DNA from: Hyphomicrobiales bacterium
GTDB lineage: Bacteria > Pseudomonadota > Alphaproteobacteria > Rhizobiales > Xanthobacteraceae
NCBI GenBank assembly: GCA_017305555.1
Contig: JAFKKM010000019.1
Span: forward strand, 24,723-88,722
Reading direction: 5' to 3'
DNA length: 64,000 bases
Shown: positions 27,012 to 36,055 of the stretch, piece by piece
How the letters are laid out: every line of letters starts with the position of its first letter
Numbering within the stretch: position 1 is the stretch's first letter
The notes under the pieces: generated by a model
Database searches by the model: none
What the model saw: only the letters and a program-made list of their open reading frames with translations
What the model was told of the DNA's origin: nothing
Translations under genes and position numbers: made by a program

Positions 27012-27845
27012 ATGACTTTTTCAGCGATAGTTCGATTGCTGACCTATTGCCGGTGCGATTCGTCTGCGGTTTTCACTCTAGGCATTCGTGTCGACCGCAC
27101 GGATTTTTGCACAATCTTTTTTGGTGCCATTTTGCCGCAACGTTTCATTTTCCGGATGACTTATTATGAGGATTGTCCGCGATTTTTCGCGGACGGAGAG
27201 TTGCGCTCGAAAAATCATCTGCAGCCGCAGCCCTGCCATCAAGCCAATTATGCTGCGATTGTCAGTCGACGGGGTGGTCCGGAATTCATGACGCCAGCTG
27301 GTCGGGTTATCAATGACTATGTAGCATTCTATTTTTCACCTCTGACCGCCATGTCATTCACGATTCATCGCGGAAACGTCGATTTGTTGTCACCTCAAGG
27401 ATGTGTGTTGGGGAAAGCTACAATGGACGACAGAATTTTCTTTGTTGCGAACGCAGAGAAATTTCGAAATGCCGGACACGAGTTCTGGTTTAGCAATGTA
27501 GCTTGCAATTCGCAGGCGCCTTGCCCTCAGTTCTCAAGCAATCTGGACGAGATGGAAAACCATATCGCATGGGATTTATTTGATGAGGCGCCCATTGCCG
27601 GGCGCATCAACGAAATTGGCTATACCGGGTGCACAACGTGGCAACACAATCGAGACAAGCCGACTCGTTACCAGAACCGGAGGCAAAAGCGAATGGCAGA
27701 GTTTCTGGTAAGGGACGCAGTTCCTTTGTCGATGTTCGACTGCATCGTGACGAAGTCCGACGTCATCAAGACTGCAGTTAAGCGAATGATGCGTGACACG
27801 GATATCAATTTACCTATCTACTCGAAACCGGGATGTTATTACTGA
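27012..27845 (+). CDS. darT: DarT-like DNA ADP-ribosyltransferase toxin
   Basis: 277 residues from the ATG at 27012 (AGGAT upstream). Family similarity starts only at FIFRMTYYED (about residue 45), so a start at TTG 27132 giving 237 residues is an alternative. It has the DarT NAD-binding core (RMTYYEDCPRFFADGEL), the NDYVAFYFSPLTAM strand and the catalytic Glu in RMAEFLVRDAVP (residue 230). DarT attaches ADP-ribose to thymidine in single-stranded DNA, stopping replication; DarTG pairs protect against phage. Its stop overlaps the start of darG (TGATG). Confidence 0.85.
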   Translation: MTFSAIVRLLTYCRCDSSAVFTLGIRVDRTDFCTIFFGAILPQRFIFRMTYYEDCPRFFADGELRSKNHLQPQPCHQANYAAIVSRRGGPEFMTPAGRVINDYVAFYFSPLTAMSFTIHRGNVDLLSPQGCVLGKATMDDRIFFVANAEKFRNAGHEFWFSNVACNSQAPCPQFSSNLDEMENHIAWDLFDEAPIAGRINEIGYTGCTTWQHNRDKPTRYQNRRQKRMAEFLVRDAVPLSMFDCIVTKSDVIKTAVKRMMRDTDINLPIYSKPGCYY

Positions 27846-28885
27846 TGGCTTTGACCTTCAAAACCGGGAATATGTTTGAGGAGCGCGCCGAGGCGATCGT
27901 GAATACGGTCAACTGTGTCGGTGTGATGGGAAAGGGTGTTGCGCTGGAATTTAAGCGCCGCTGGCCGGAGAATTTCAGCGCCTATAAGCGCTTGTGTAAT
28001 AGTCAGAGGTTGCGTCCAGGTAAGGTCTACGTGCACCAAAACACGGAGATGTTTCATGATGATGGACGGAAGTTCCTTGTAAATTTCCCGACGAAGGATC
28101 ATTGGCGGTCGAAATCTAGGATGGAGTTCATTGAGAGCGGGCTCGACGATCTTGTCGAACAGATTCAGCGGCTCCGCATACGATCAGTAGTTTTGCCACC
28201 GTTAGGATGCGGAAATGGTGGTTTAGATTGGAGCGAGGTGAGAGATCTGATTACGTTCAAGCTTTCACAGATCGCTGACGTAGATTTCGTCGTTTTTGCT
28301 CCGGTCAACGATGGCACAGAAGAAGGCAAAGATTCACCTGGTGTTCGGATGACTTTTGAACGCGCCTTGCTTTTGAAGGCGTTCAATGATCTTGCCGTTT
28401 ATTTCGATGGCAGTTTCACACACGTTTCAATGCAGGAGTTGGTTTATTTGTTGCAGGAAATGGGAGCAGGCTTTGGCCTGACATTCTCCCGGAAGGAGTT
28501 CGGGCCTTATTCAGATGGCTTGCAAGACGCATTTGTCACCATGAAACGTCAGGGACTTATTGCTGGTTTTAGTGTTCACTCTGACCAGATTGTGGTGACA
28601 TCTGAAGGTATCCGTCTTGCGGAAGAATTTCTTCAAGGTGAAGAGCGCGCACGCGCTGATACTCTTGTTCAATGTCTAAGCCGACTGATTGAAGGATATG
28701 AAAGTCCTTATGGGCTGGAGCTTCTTTCTTCGGTTCACTTTGTTGCGCATTATGAAGATGCAAAGGGCGTTGAAGCTATATCTGGCGTTCTTGGTGGATG
28801 GAGCGCTCGCAAGGGTCTAGAATTCAATGCTGAGATGCTGGGTGTTGTCATCGACCGTTTAAATGAAGATCGTTTGCTGGGCTGA
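27845..28885 (+). CDS. darG: DarG-like macrodomain antitoxin
   Basis: 346 residues from the ATG at 27845, overlapping the darT stop by one base. The N-terminal macrodomain (to about residue 150) has VNTVNCVGVMGKGVALEFKRRWP and LPPLGCGNGGLDW, which strip ADP-ribose from DNA. A second domain (about 170-346) corresponds to the region that binds and blocks DarT in known DarG proteins. Toxin-first order with coupled translation suits a tightly balanced pair. Confidence 0.88.
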   Translation: MALTFKTGNMFEERAEAIVNTVNCVGVMGKGVALEFKRRWPENFSAYKRLCNSQRLRPGKVYVHQNTEMFHDDGRKFLVNFPTKDHWRSKSRMEFIESGLDDLVEQIQRLRIRSVVLPPLGCGNGGLDWSEVRDLITFKLSQIADVDFVVFAPVNDGTEEGKDSPGVRMTFERALLLKAFNDLAVYFDGSFTHVSMQELVYLLQEMGAGFGLTFSRKEFGPYSDGLQDAFVTMKRQGLIAGFSVHSDQIVVTSEGIRLAEEFLQGEERARADTLVQCLSRLIEGYESPYGLELLSSVHFVAHYEDAKGVEAISGVLGGWSARKGLEFNAEMLGVVIDRLNEDRLLG

Positions 28886-28926
28886 GGTCGTTTGTTGTCG
28901 ATTCATTCGGCCGAAGCTACAGACAG

Positions 28927-29394
28927 TTGGAAATTCTCGTGATCGCAATAGGGCTGCGGGCGGCACCGTCTGAAATCACATATGCGATCTATGATGTCGA
29001 CGCAAAAGCGGTGGTCGATATTGATCAGATTGTCGTTCCGACCGCCATGGAATGGCCCGCCGCACTCAAGTACGTTCGAAGTAATCTGTTGGATATCCTA
29101 CGTGAGTATGAGGTGCGCTGTGCTGGAATTCGTTTGGCGGAAAGCAACGCCAAAACGCAAAATATCAGCCGATTGCACCTCGAAGGAGTGATTCAAGAAG
29201 CATTCGCAAGCAGCGACCTCAATGGTTATTACGTTGGGGCGATTCCGACGATGGCTGCACGTCTCGGCGTGCCTAGGGGCGACATGCGGGGCATCATCGG
29301 CGGAATCAACAGATTTGAAGTTGAGGGGTGGGATAAATTGTCGGAGAAAGAGCGCGAAGCCCTTCTTGCTGCGATGGGATCGCTCCGTGTTTAG
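28927..29394 (+). CDS. RuvC/RNase H-fold-like protein, possibly catalytically altered
   Basis: 155 residues from TTG 28927 (GTG 28939 is also possible). The strand order resembles RuvC-like nucleases: ILVIAIGLR at the N-terminus where RuvC has IDPGLR, a strand ending in an acid (GIRLAES), a helix, then YYVGAIPTMAARLGVPRGDMRG. The first catalytic Asp position is Ala, so cleavage activity is doubtful. The last eight bases overlap the kinase gene, so the two are translationally coupled. No established family is recognised. Fold assignment is inference from pattern. Confidence 0.6.
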   Translation: MEILVIAIGLRAAPSEITYAIYDVDAKAVVDIDQIVVPTAMEWPAALKYVRSNLLDILREYEVRCAGIRLAESNAKTQNISRLHLEGVIQEAFASSDLNGYYVGAIPTMAARLGVPRGDMRGIIGGINRFEVEGWDKLSEKEREALLAAMGSLRV

Positions 29395-30427
29395 TCCCCT
29401 TCAGATCGCCCAGGTGGCTTTCGAATTTCGCGAAGAGATCGGTGCGGATGGAAAGAACTCCCAGACATTTCTTGCTTATGATCATCAGCTTGATGCCAAT
29501 ATCGTCATCAAGAAGATAGCGAAGGCCGATATTGAGGATAGAGAGACATATTTTGAGGAATCGCGAAGATTATACGCGAGCGCTCATCCCAATGTAGTGC
29601 AACTCCATTACGCTTGTGAGGATGATGATCATATCTTCGTTGCAATGCCCTTCTATCGGAAGGGCTCTCTCAAGCATTTGATCAACGAAAGATACCTGAC
29701 GGTACGTGAAATCGTTGCGTACGGCTGCCAGATCGCAAGCGGTCTGCATAATATCCATTCCAAGGGCCTAATTCATTTCGATGTGAAAGCCGACAACGTG
29801 TTGCTGTCGGATCGCAATGAGGCGTTAATATCAGACTTTGGCTTGGCGATGGCCCAAAATACTGCGGGTAAAGCTTTGCCCTACGGCGTCTACGTGCCCA
29901 TTACTCCACCAGAATCTCTCTCTGAATTCGAATTCGATAGAACCTACGACATTTACCAGTTTGGTATTGCGCTCTACGTGATGTGTAACGGACCAAAGTG
30001 CCTGTCAGATCAGGTGAGTAGCTTTGAAATCGATCACGATCTGGGCGCAAATGCTTTTTATACGGCTTTGACGGACGGAAAATTTCCTGATCGTAAAGCC
30101 TTTCTTCCGCATATTCCGAGCAAACTGAGACGAATTATCGTCCGTTGTTTGAACATTGACCCTGGAAAGCGGTACCTCTCTGCTTTGGACGTCGCTAATG
30201 ATCTGGCACAGGTGGATGGGTTACTGGATTGGCATTTCGAGGTTTTGCCTACGGGCCGCCGATGGACACGCGCAGTTAATGGCACGATCATTGTCTTGGA
30301 CGTTGAGCAAGGAGGCTCAAGTGTCATGACCAAGTCCGTGAATGGAAGCAAGGCAAAGCGGCAGACCAATGGATGTAAAGTGAATTTGACCGATGCCGGG
30401 ATCTCAAAGTTGCTTGGAGCATCATGA
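29387..30427 (+). CDS. Hanks-type Ser/Thr protein kinase
   Basis: 346 residues from GTG 29387 inside the end of the preceding gene; the frame is open further upstream but that part is antisense-like overlap. Kinase landmarks: Lys in VIKK (42-43), Glu in YFEESRRL, catalytic HFDVKADN (Asp 132; the usual HRD Arg is Phe), DFG at 150-152, TPPE and a C-lobe ending KRYLSALDVANDL. Residues 280-346 form an unrecognised tail (WHFEVLPTGRRW... GGSSVMTKSVNGSKAKRQ). No membrane helix or PASTA repeats, so it is cytoplasmic. It sits between the RuvC-like gene and a small basic protein, with overlaps on both sides. Confidence 0.85.
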   Translation: MFSPLQIAQVAFEFREEIGADGKNSQTFLAYDHQLDANIVIKKIAKADIEDRETYFEESRRLYASAHPNVVQLHYACEDDDHIFVAMPFYRKGSLKHLINERYLTVREIVAYGCQIASGLHNIHSKGLIHFDVKADNVLLSDRNEALISDFGLAMAQNTAGKALPYGVYVPITPPESLSEFEFDRTYDIYQFGIALYVMCNGPKCLSDQVSSFEIDHDLGANAFYTALTDGKFPDRKAFLPHIPSKLRRIIVRCLNIDPGKRYLSALDVANDLAQVDGLLDWHFEVLPTGRRWTRAVNGTIIVLDVEQGGSSVMTKSVNGSKAKRQTNGCKVNLTDAGISKLLGAS

Positions 30428-30606
30428 TGACTGTTAAGAATAGGCCGAATGAATACAGAAAGCGATCGACTCCAAGGCCGGTAAGCAGAACGGTGGTGTC
30501 TATTGATTCGGTACAGAATCTCCGGCGAGCATTTGTCGCTGCGTTACGTACTTCGGGATTTCATTTCCATATTGATCTAAGAAAAGTTCGAAGGGGCCTC
30601 CGATAA
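30424..30606 (+). CDS. small basic protein coupled to the kinase
   Basis: 60 residues; its ATG overlaps the kinase stop (ATGA). Rich in Arg and Ser/Thr (RKRSTPRPVSRTVVS), so it might be a kinase substrate or nucleic-acid binder. No family recognised. It ends 18 bases before the convergent tniQ stop. Confidence 0.55.
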   Translation: MMTVKNRPNEYRKRSTPRPVSRTVVSIDSVQNLRRAFVAALRTSGFHFHIDLRKVRRGLR

Positions 30607-30623
30607 ACAAATCTGGGAACGCG

Positions 30624-32657
30624 CTAGTTCCCGAGTGAGTTATCCTCGGGGATATCCTCCACGGCCGCCCGATCAAATGCCAGATACTTGTTCGGCTCGA
30701 GTTCAAGGGAAACCTCGACCCCTCGCTCCGCAAGCCACTTACGGACGTCCCGAGATCGTCGTATCTTCGCCCGCTCGACGATCTCCGGAACGAAAATGTA
30801 CCGACGAAAGAATTCCTCGATCTGTTCGCGGTCGTACAGCGTATGAGCGTGTGGGCCGGATCGATCTAAATAGCCCCTGCTTGCCAACGCACTAATCGTT
30901 GCCTCATTGACACGGAGCATTTCGGCAGCGGTCCGATTGCCGACCCATCTATCGGCAACTGACGTATCTTCCGGAATGAGTTCGGCCTGAACTGCTGCGA
31001 TGAACTGACGCAACTCGCATGTTCCCGAACCAGTCCTCCAGGTTTTGTTTTCACCCGCTACGCGGTGAATTTCCGCCTTTCCGGATACGATGGCCGAGAT
31101 CACGGCGCCCCAAGGGATGGGCGACATGCCCAGGCGTTTGACGGCTTTGGATAGCCGGAGAGCCTGCGTCCCGGCAGGGCGAGGTCGAATGGCAGCGTCG
31201 ATCCTGCCCGCTAATTCCTTGACCTCTTCATTCCGAAAATAGGTGTCCGTGCTTTCGAACAACCCGGTCGCCGGACCTTGAATCCGATGGATCAGCCCGC
31301 GGGATTCTAGACTAGCGAGGGTCGAGACGTCGACGCCGAGAGAACCAGCCGCAAATTTCTGATGAATCCGGTCGTTATAGATATCGATCAGTGGCGCCAC
31401 GTCATCGTAGTTCATCAACTTCGGCGCTCTTTTCGCGGCGGTTGCCGTGATGACCTTCACCAGGCCGCTATCCGCCAATCGGGCCAATACGCGCGGCGGG
31501 ACGCCAGTTTTTGCGGACAAGGGTTTCAATCCCATGTACCCGTCATTCCGCGCATAATCATTGCGGCGGGTAAGGTTGCTGGAGTTGGCCCCTTTCATGT
31601 CATTGTGGATCGCCTTACGGATGATCTTTCGCGTCGCCTCGCTTAAGTGCTGGTCTAGGCTTACGCAGAATAACGGCAACAACTCCTTTTTGACCCCATA
31701 GAATCCGACCCGATCCTTCGCATCCCGTCGAACTCTGTCCGCAAGCTCGGCAAACCCATGCTCGCCGTCCAGTACGACGCGTGCAGCCGACGTCAGGATG
31801 TCGGGTGTGAACCTTTGATAGGATTCCTGCCGTTTGGGGCGTTCAAGGGTGGTTGAACGTGTGCCATCACTCTTCATGATGAGGGCGCACGCAAAGGCAA
31901 TGATTGTCTCGAACATCTCCGAACAGGATTGAACGCCCCACATTTCCTGGTCGGCCTTCCGGAGTGCCTCTCTTCGCACATCCGGATCCGGTGCGATCAA
32001 TTCGACAAGGAAATCCAGGGCTTCGACGTCATCGACACTGATCAATGGCTGCGGATAGTCCCGAAGATCGACTTGGGCGAACCCATCCTCGTCGCGGCAC
32101 CATTCACACATGTGGGTGCCATATGCGCGAGTCCAGGACAGCAGCTTTTTACATTCGGGGCATTTGTCTAGAAGCGATTCCTTGGTTTCCGGATCGAAGG
32201 AGAAGACCCGCAAGTCCCAAATTGCCCGGTGATGCAGAGATTTCCGCAATGCTCGCGGCGACACGCGGCGTGCGTGCGGAAATCGATATGCCACCCTGAC
32301 CATCGTGCCGAAGAAGTCGATCGCGGCACTTTTCCCGTTGTCCAACGTTCCCGAACGATAAAGGCGCTTTTCAATCTCCTTCTCGGTTGTCTGGAGCAGT
32401 GTCGCAAGTCCCCGGATTTCATTGGGATCAGTGAGGGTTGTTGGGAGGCTGTCCGGCGAAAGCTTGCCGATGCCAGCCAACGTAAGGGCCTGCACGACAG
32501 ACCGTACAGGCGTGCGGGCGAAGCATCCCGTGAGGAACCCGAGCAGACTTTCATCGATCTCCGGGGAGGGGAGATTGACCGCAAAGGGACGGACTTCCTC
32601 TAACGACAGGACAGAAAGACGCCCGCCCGCCGAGATTGGCTGGGGCGACACCATCAT
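30624..32657 (-). CDS. tniQ: TniQ/TnsD-family targeting protein with tandem HTH-like modules
   Basis: 677 residues; its ATG overlaps the tnsC stop (ATGA). The N-terminal TniQ domain ends in a zinc finger, CPECKK (166-169) with CEWC (184-187). The C-terminal half contains about five similar segments, near 374-402, 433-460, 500-533, 571-620 and 634-666. Each reads as a short helix-turn-helix with an 'xxLGVxxxxLxxLxxxGLIxR' core, like MerR/excisionase wings. TniQ proteins choose the insertion site; this array suggests reading a long specific DNA target. Last gene of the tns operon. Confidence 0.87.
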   Translation of the reverse strand: MMVSPQPISAGGRLSVLSLEEVRPFAVNLPSPEIDESLLGFLTGCFARTPVRSVVQALTLAGIGKLSPDSLPTTLTDPNEIRGLATLLQTTEKEIEKRLYRSGTLDNGKSAAIDFFGTMVRVAYRFPHARRVSPRALRKSLHHRAIWDLRVFSFDPETKESLLDKCPECKKLLSWTRAYGTHMCEWCRDEDGFAQVDLRDYPQPLISVDDVEALDFLVELIAPDPDVRREALRKADQEMWGVQSCSEMFETIIAFACALIMKSDGTRSTTLERPKRQESYQRFTPDILTSAARVVLDGEHGFAELADRVRRDAKDRVGFYGVKKELLPLFCVSLDQHLSEATRKIIRKAIHNDMKGANSSNLTRRNDYARNDGYMGLKPLSAKTGVPPRVLARLADSGLVKVITATAAKRAPKLMNYDDVAPLIDIYNDRIHQKFAAGSLGVDVSTLASLESRGLIHRIQGPATGLFESTDTYFRNEEVKELAGRIDAAIRPRPAGTQALRLSKAVKRLGMSPIPWGAVISAIVSGKAEIHRVAGENKTWRTGSGTCELRQFIAAVQAELIPEDTSVADRWVGNRTAAEMLRVNEATISALASRGYLDRSGPHAHTLYDREQIEEFFRRYIFVPEIVERAKIRRSRDVRKWLAERGVEVSLELEPNKYLAFDRAAVEDIPEDNSLGN

Positions 32658-33715
32658 GATGCTGCAGCCGCATTTTGGCGAGACGTCTCAGCCTCCTCCT
32701 CGGCGAGAATCCGGAGGGTGTCTCGCTTAACGCCCTTAAGGAAGGGATCGTAGTAGGTGACACCATCGCCCACCTTCGATGCACGGTTCCGAGCTTGGAT
32801 CGACCGCTCGATGTCGTCCCATTTTAGGAAGCCTCGGTCGTTGGCGAAGGCCCGATCCAGCGCCGTTTTCATGATCCTGCTGACGCTGCCGATCACCCCA
32901 CTGGCAAAATCATAGACGCACGCACGGTTTTCGACCGTATCGAGAAGACCTATCTCCTTGTCGATGACGCCCTTTAGACGCATCTCGTCTTCCAAAAGCC
33001 CAACGAAATTGAAGAAGTAATCTCGTTCTTCGCGCTCTTTGATGCTAAACGCGCCGAAATCGACCGTATCCACTAAGCGCCCGGCCAATTCCTTGTCCGC
33101 TACGAACAACTGAGCCAATTCGTTGGTGCCAACACAAACGATCGAAAAAATCCCATCGTTGACTAGACTCTTCATCGATTTTGCCATGGCAACGGTACTT
33201 TTCTCGGCACCGTTGATGATCATGTTATGAGCTTCGTCGAAGACGACAATCGAGGTTTTGCGGTCGCGTGCGATGGCGCGAATGTCTGCGTTCACCCGAG
33301 TTTCGGAATAATCACGCGCGTTCAGCAGGACGGTCGAACTGTTGTCGCCGTAGGCTTCGAGGATCTGGGCCTGCAAAGCTCTCGGATTTCTCGTGGAAGT
33401 ACGGATTGTTGCGTGCAGAACAGGAACGTCCCTGTCCGCTAAAGATTTGTCCGCCAAGAGTCTTTCAATCACCGTGCTGATCGTCTTGGATTTCGTGGCG
33501 CCGGAAGGGCCGATGATCGGTAAAACCCAGAGGTGATCCACCGGAAGTGACCGCCCCTTGACCTGAGCTTGCCGCTTCTCGTCTTTCGCGATGCGGGCGT
33601 GGGTATCGTCGATGAGGTCCAGGATGCGATTTTCCACCTCGTTCATGCGTGGATGCGGAATGACGATGGAATCGAAGGCGTCCAATCGGCGGCGCCGTTC
33701 AGCTCTTGAGATCAT
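32654..33715 (-). CDS. tnsC: TnsC/TniB-type AAA+ transposition regulator
   Basis: 353 residues. Walker A GPSGATKS (69-76), Walker B IVVFDEAHN (156-164), sensor-like CVGTNELAQLF. The C-terminal tail (KRDTLRILAEEEAETSRQ) is polar. TnsC ATPases link the target-choosing TniQ/TnsD to the transposase and enforce target immunity. 25 bases downstream of tnsB. Confidence 0.9.
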   Translation of the reverse strand: MISRAERRRRLDAFDSIVIPHPRMNEVENRILDLIDDTHARIAKDEKRQAQVKGRSLPVDHLWVLPIIGPSGATKSKTISTVIERLLADKSLADRDVPVLHATIRTSTRNPRALQAQILEAYGDNSSTVLLNARDYSETRVNADIRAIARDRKTSIVVFDEAHNMIINGAEKSTVAMAKSMKSLVNDGIFSIVCVGTNELAQLFVADKELAGRLVDTVDFGAFSIKEREERDYFFNFVGLLEDEMRLKGVIDKEIGLLDTVENRACVYDFASGVIGSVSRIMKTALDRAFANDRGFLKWDDIERSIQARNRASKVGDGVTYYDPFLKGVKRDTLRILAEEEAETSRQNAAAAS

Positions 33716-33740
33716 GGTCAGAAATCCGGGTGAAAGGAGG

Positions 33741-36050
33741 TCAGCGCTTTGTATTCCAGGTCCAATTTTGTCTCTTTCTCAGTTGCTCGCTGTAGGATTT
33801 ATCGGAAGATGCGGCGTGATCGGTTCCGGAAAGATGAATACGCTGCCGTTCTTCCTCTGCAGCCGCTTTCGCTGCGGCTTCACGATCGTTGGCCTCCTGC
33901 TCGGCCTTCCTGCGCGCTCGCGTTTTCTTGGCCCGTGCAAGGGATTCTTTCGATGGTGTAAAGCCAGCCGGTGGTTCCATATCGTCGATCCGATCGAAGG
34001 CCGGAGGATCGGTCGGGACAAGCGTTGCCTCGGCATATCCGTCAACCGACGGCTTGGACGTGCTGTCGAGAACGTCCCGGTTGCGGACGATGCTTGGTTT
34101 CGGCTCGACGTCCGCTTCCTCGTAGGTGCCCATTGTCTGGGCAATGCCACGGCGTGCATCCCGGGCATCGCCTATGCGTTTCCCCGCGAGGGCGTCGTAC
34201 TCCCTACGCAGGCGCTCCCGCGCTTGCCACTGCTCTTCATCCGTTTGGAAACGGAGGTCCTTTTCCAGAGCGTATTCGCGAACTTTGGCCGCCTGCCAAA
34301 AAGACAGATGATCTGTGAACCGCTGAGAAACATTGGACAACGCAACGTAGTGCTTGATCTCCGCTCCGTGATTCCAGACCTCGATCTTGGATGCGTCCGC
34401 GGGATTCCATTTGAACTTTACGCGTGTGCGGGCCGAGGATATCGGTTTGGTTGATTGGGTGCGCTTTGCCTCCAGTCGCAACATGTCCTCAAGGAGTCGT
34501 GTGGTCGCCGCAGGTTCGTGAAACACCATGTTCTCGAACTTGATCCCCCGCCGCGTCAACGTTCCGACCCCGACGCGACCGAGCATGGCGCCAAGTTGGC
34601 GGGTATCGGGAATGAATCGGCGGCCATGACGATTGATCTTCTCGTCCCACATCCGTGCGGGAATAGCGCCGAGCCCTTCGTTGAATTCGTTCTGGTAGAC
34701 GATGATTGCATGATGGATGAGACGATCGAGCGCGCCCAAGCTGATGACCGCATTCTCTGACGGCTTGAGGCCGAGTTGGCTCATTGTCTTCGGATCGTAA
34801 GGAACGCCACCCTCGAGCTTATGAAACAACATCGTGTTGAGCGTCCGGAAAAAGCGCTCCCCGATGGCCTTGTATTCCGGTGTTCTGACGGGAGCCCAAA
34901 TGATCTCGGTGCCGATGTCGGCGAGGGCGTCCTGAAACGATGGAGAGGTGAATTCGAGCCCGTTATCGACGAGGATCGCTTCCGGATGACCCCAGCCGTC
35001 CCACTTTCCCTCAATGTCTCCAAAAACCTTCGCGATATAGCCCTTGTTCTTGTTGACTCGCCGGAGGGTGGTCAAAACCGAATAGAGGCTGGCAGGTTCA
35101 AACGAAATCAGATGCCCTAGCGGCATCCGCGTTGCGACGTCTATTGCGATCGTGAGGCATGCCCGTTGCTTGAACGGAATACCCGTTGTCGTATCGAGAA
35201 CTGTCCAGGTGTCGACCACGGTATGATCCATGATCACCAGTTCCAAAGGCTTGTCCGCCTGAAGCCCGCGACGAACGCCCTTGAATTTCCGATCGGCTTC
35301 CAGTTTTGAATACTTGCGCGCCCAGTTCGCATGGTTCGTCGCCGCATTGATCCGGCGGCGCAACGATTCCATCTTCTTCGGAAATGGAAGGATCGGAAGT
35401 TCAGCGAGATGACGGCGTTCGTTCTCGCGCCGGATCAGGCCACGGAAATGCGCGTAAGCGTCCTGGTAGTCCCAGGTTCGGTCGCTCCAATATTCGATAA
35501 CGGCCGCGTCGAGGGCTTTAAGCACGAAATCGTTCAAGCGCTTTCGAGTCCCTTTTCCTCGGCGTGATCGGAAGAGCCGCAAAGGACGGTTGCCGATCTC
35601 ACCGCATCCACGGATTGCTTCATACAAGCGTGCAGGCTTCACGTCGTGCAAATGTCCCCGCTGTATGGCTTCAGGCCGCCATCGGTGAATGAAGACAGCA
35701 AGGGCTCTGCGGCCCAATCCGATCGTGCCATCCGCATCCCATCTGCGTACATAGAATTGAAGAGTCTGAGCACGCACGATCTCCGGAGAACCTTCCTCGT
35801 CCGGACCAAACTCATCATTGAAGTTGGCGGGTTGAACCTGTTCGCCTGAAGCCGTTCGGGTTTTGAAGAAGTTGATCTCGAAAACCTTCCCGCGCCCGTG
35901 CAGGGAAACAAACTCGTCGCGGGTGACGAATTTGTCGGCAGCCGTACGTTCCTTCTGAAACAACAGGACGTCGTTGGGACGTTCACTGCAAAAGCGGTGG
36001 ACTCCTTCCGGAAACTCCCAAAGGGAGCCGATTTCGATCAACAACTCCAC
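33741..36050 (-). CDS. tnsB: TnsB/TniA-type DDE transposase
   Basis: 769 residues. The RNase H-like core has Asp275 (IMDHTVVD), Asp362 (LVDNGLEF) and Glu398 (IGERFFRTLN), the DDE triad of the Mu/Tn7 B-type transposases. N-terminal helical DNA-binding regions and a C-terminal beta barrel follow the family plan. The last 120 residues are a charged Ala/Glu/Arg tail, where TnsB proteins contact TnsC. It cuts 3' ends and joins them to target. Five bases downstream of tnsA. Confidence 0.92.
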   Translation of the reverse strand: MELLIEIGSLWEFPEGVHRFCSERPNDVLLFQKERTAADKFVTRDEFVSLHGRGKVFEINFFKTRTASGEQVQPANFNDEFGPDEEGSPEIVRAQTLQFYVRRWDADGTIGLGRRALAVFIHRWRPEAIQRGHLHDVKPARLYEAIRGCGEIGNRPLRLFRSRRGKGTRKRLNDFVLKALDAAVIEYWSDRTWDYQDAYAHFRGLIRRENERRHLAELPILPFPKKMESLRRRINAATNHANWARKYSKLEADRKFKGVRRGLQADKPLELVIMDHTVVDTWTVLDTTTGIPFKQRACLTIAIDVATRMPLGHLISFEPASLYSVLTTLRRVNKNKGYIAKVFGDIEGKWDGWGHPEAILVDNGLEFTSPSFQDALADIGTEIIWAPVRTPEYKAIGERFFRTLNTMLFHKLEGGVPYDPKTMSQLGLKPSENAVISLGALDRLIHHAIIVYQNEFNEGLGAIPARMWDEKINRHGRRFIPDTRQLGAMLGRVGVGTLTRRGIKFENMVFHEPAATTRLLEDMLRLEAKRTQSTKPISSARTRVKFKWNPADASKIEVWNHGAEIKHYVALSNVSQRFTDHLSFWQAAKVREYALEKDLRFQTDEEQWQARERLRREYDALAGKRIGDARDARRGIAQTMGTYEEADVEPKPSIVRNRDVLDSTSKPSVDGYAEATLVPTDPPAFDRIDDMEPPAGFTPSKESLARAKKTRARRKAEQEANDREAAAKAAAEEERQRIHLSGTDHAASSDKSYSEQLRKRQNWTWNTKR

Positions 36051-36055
36051 GATGA

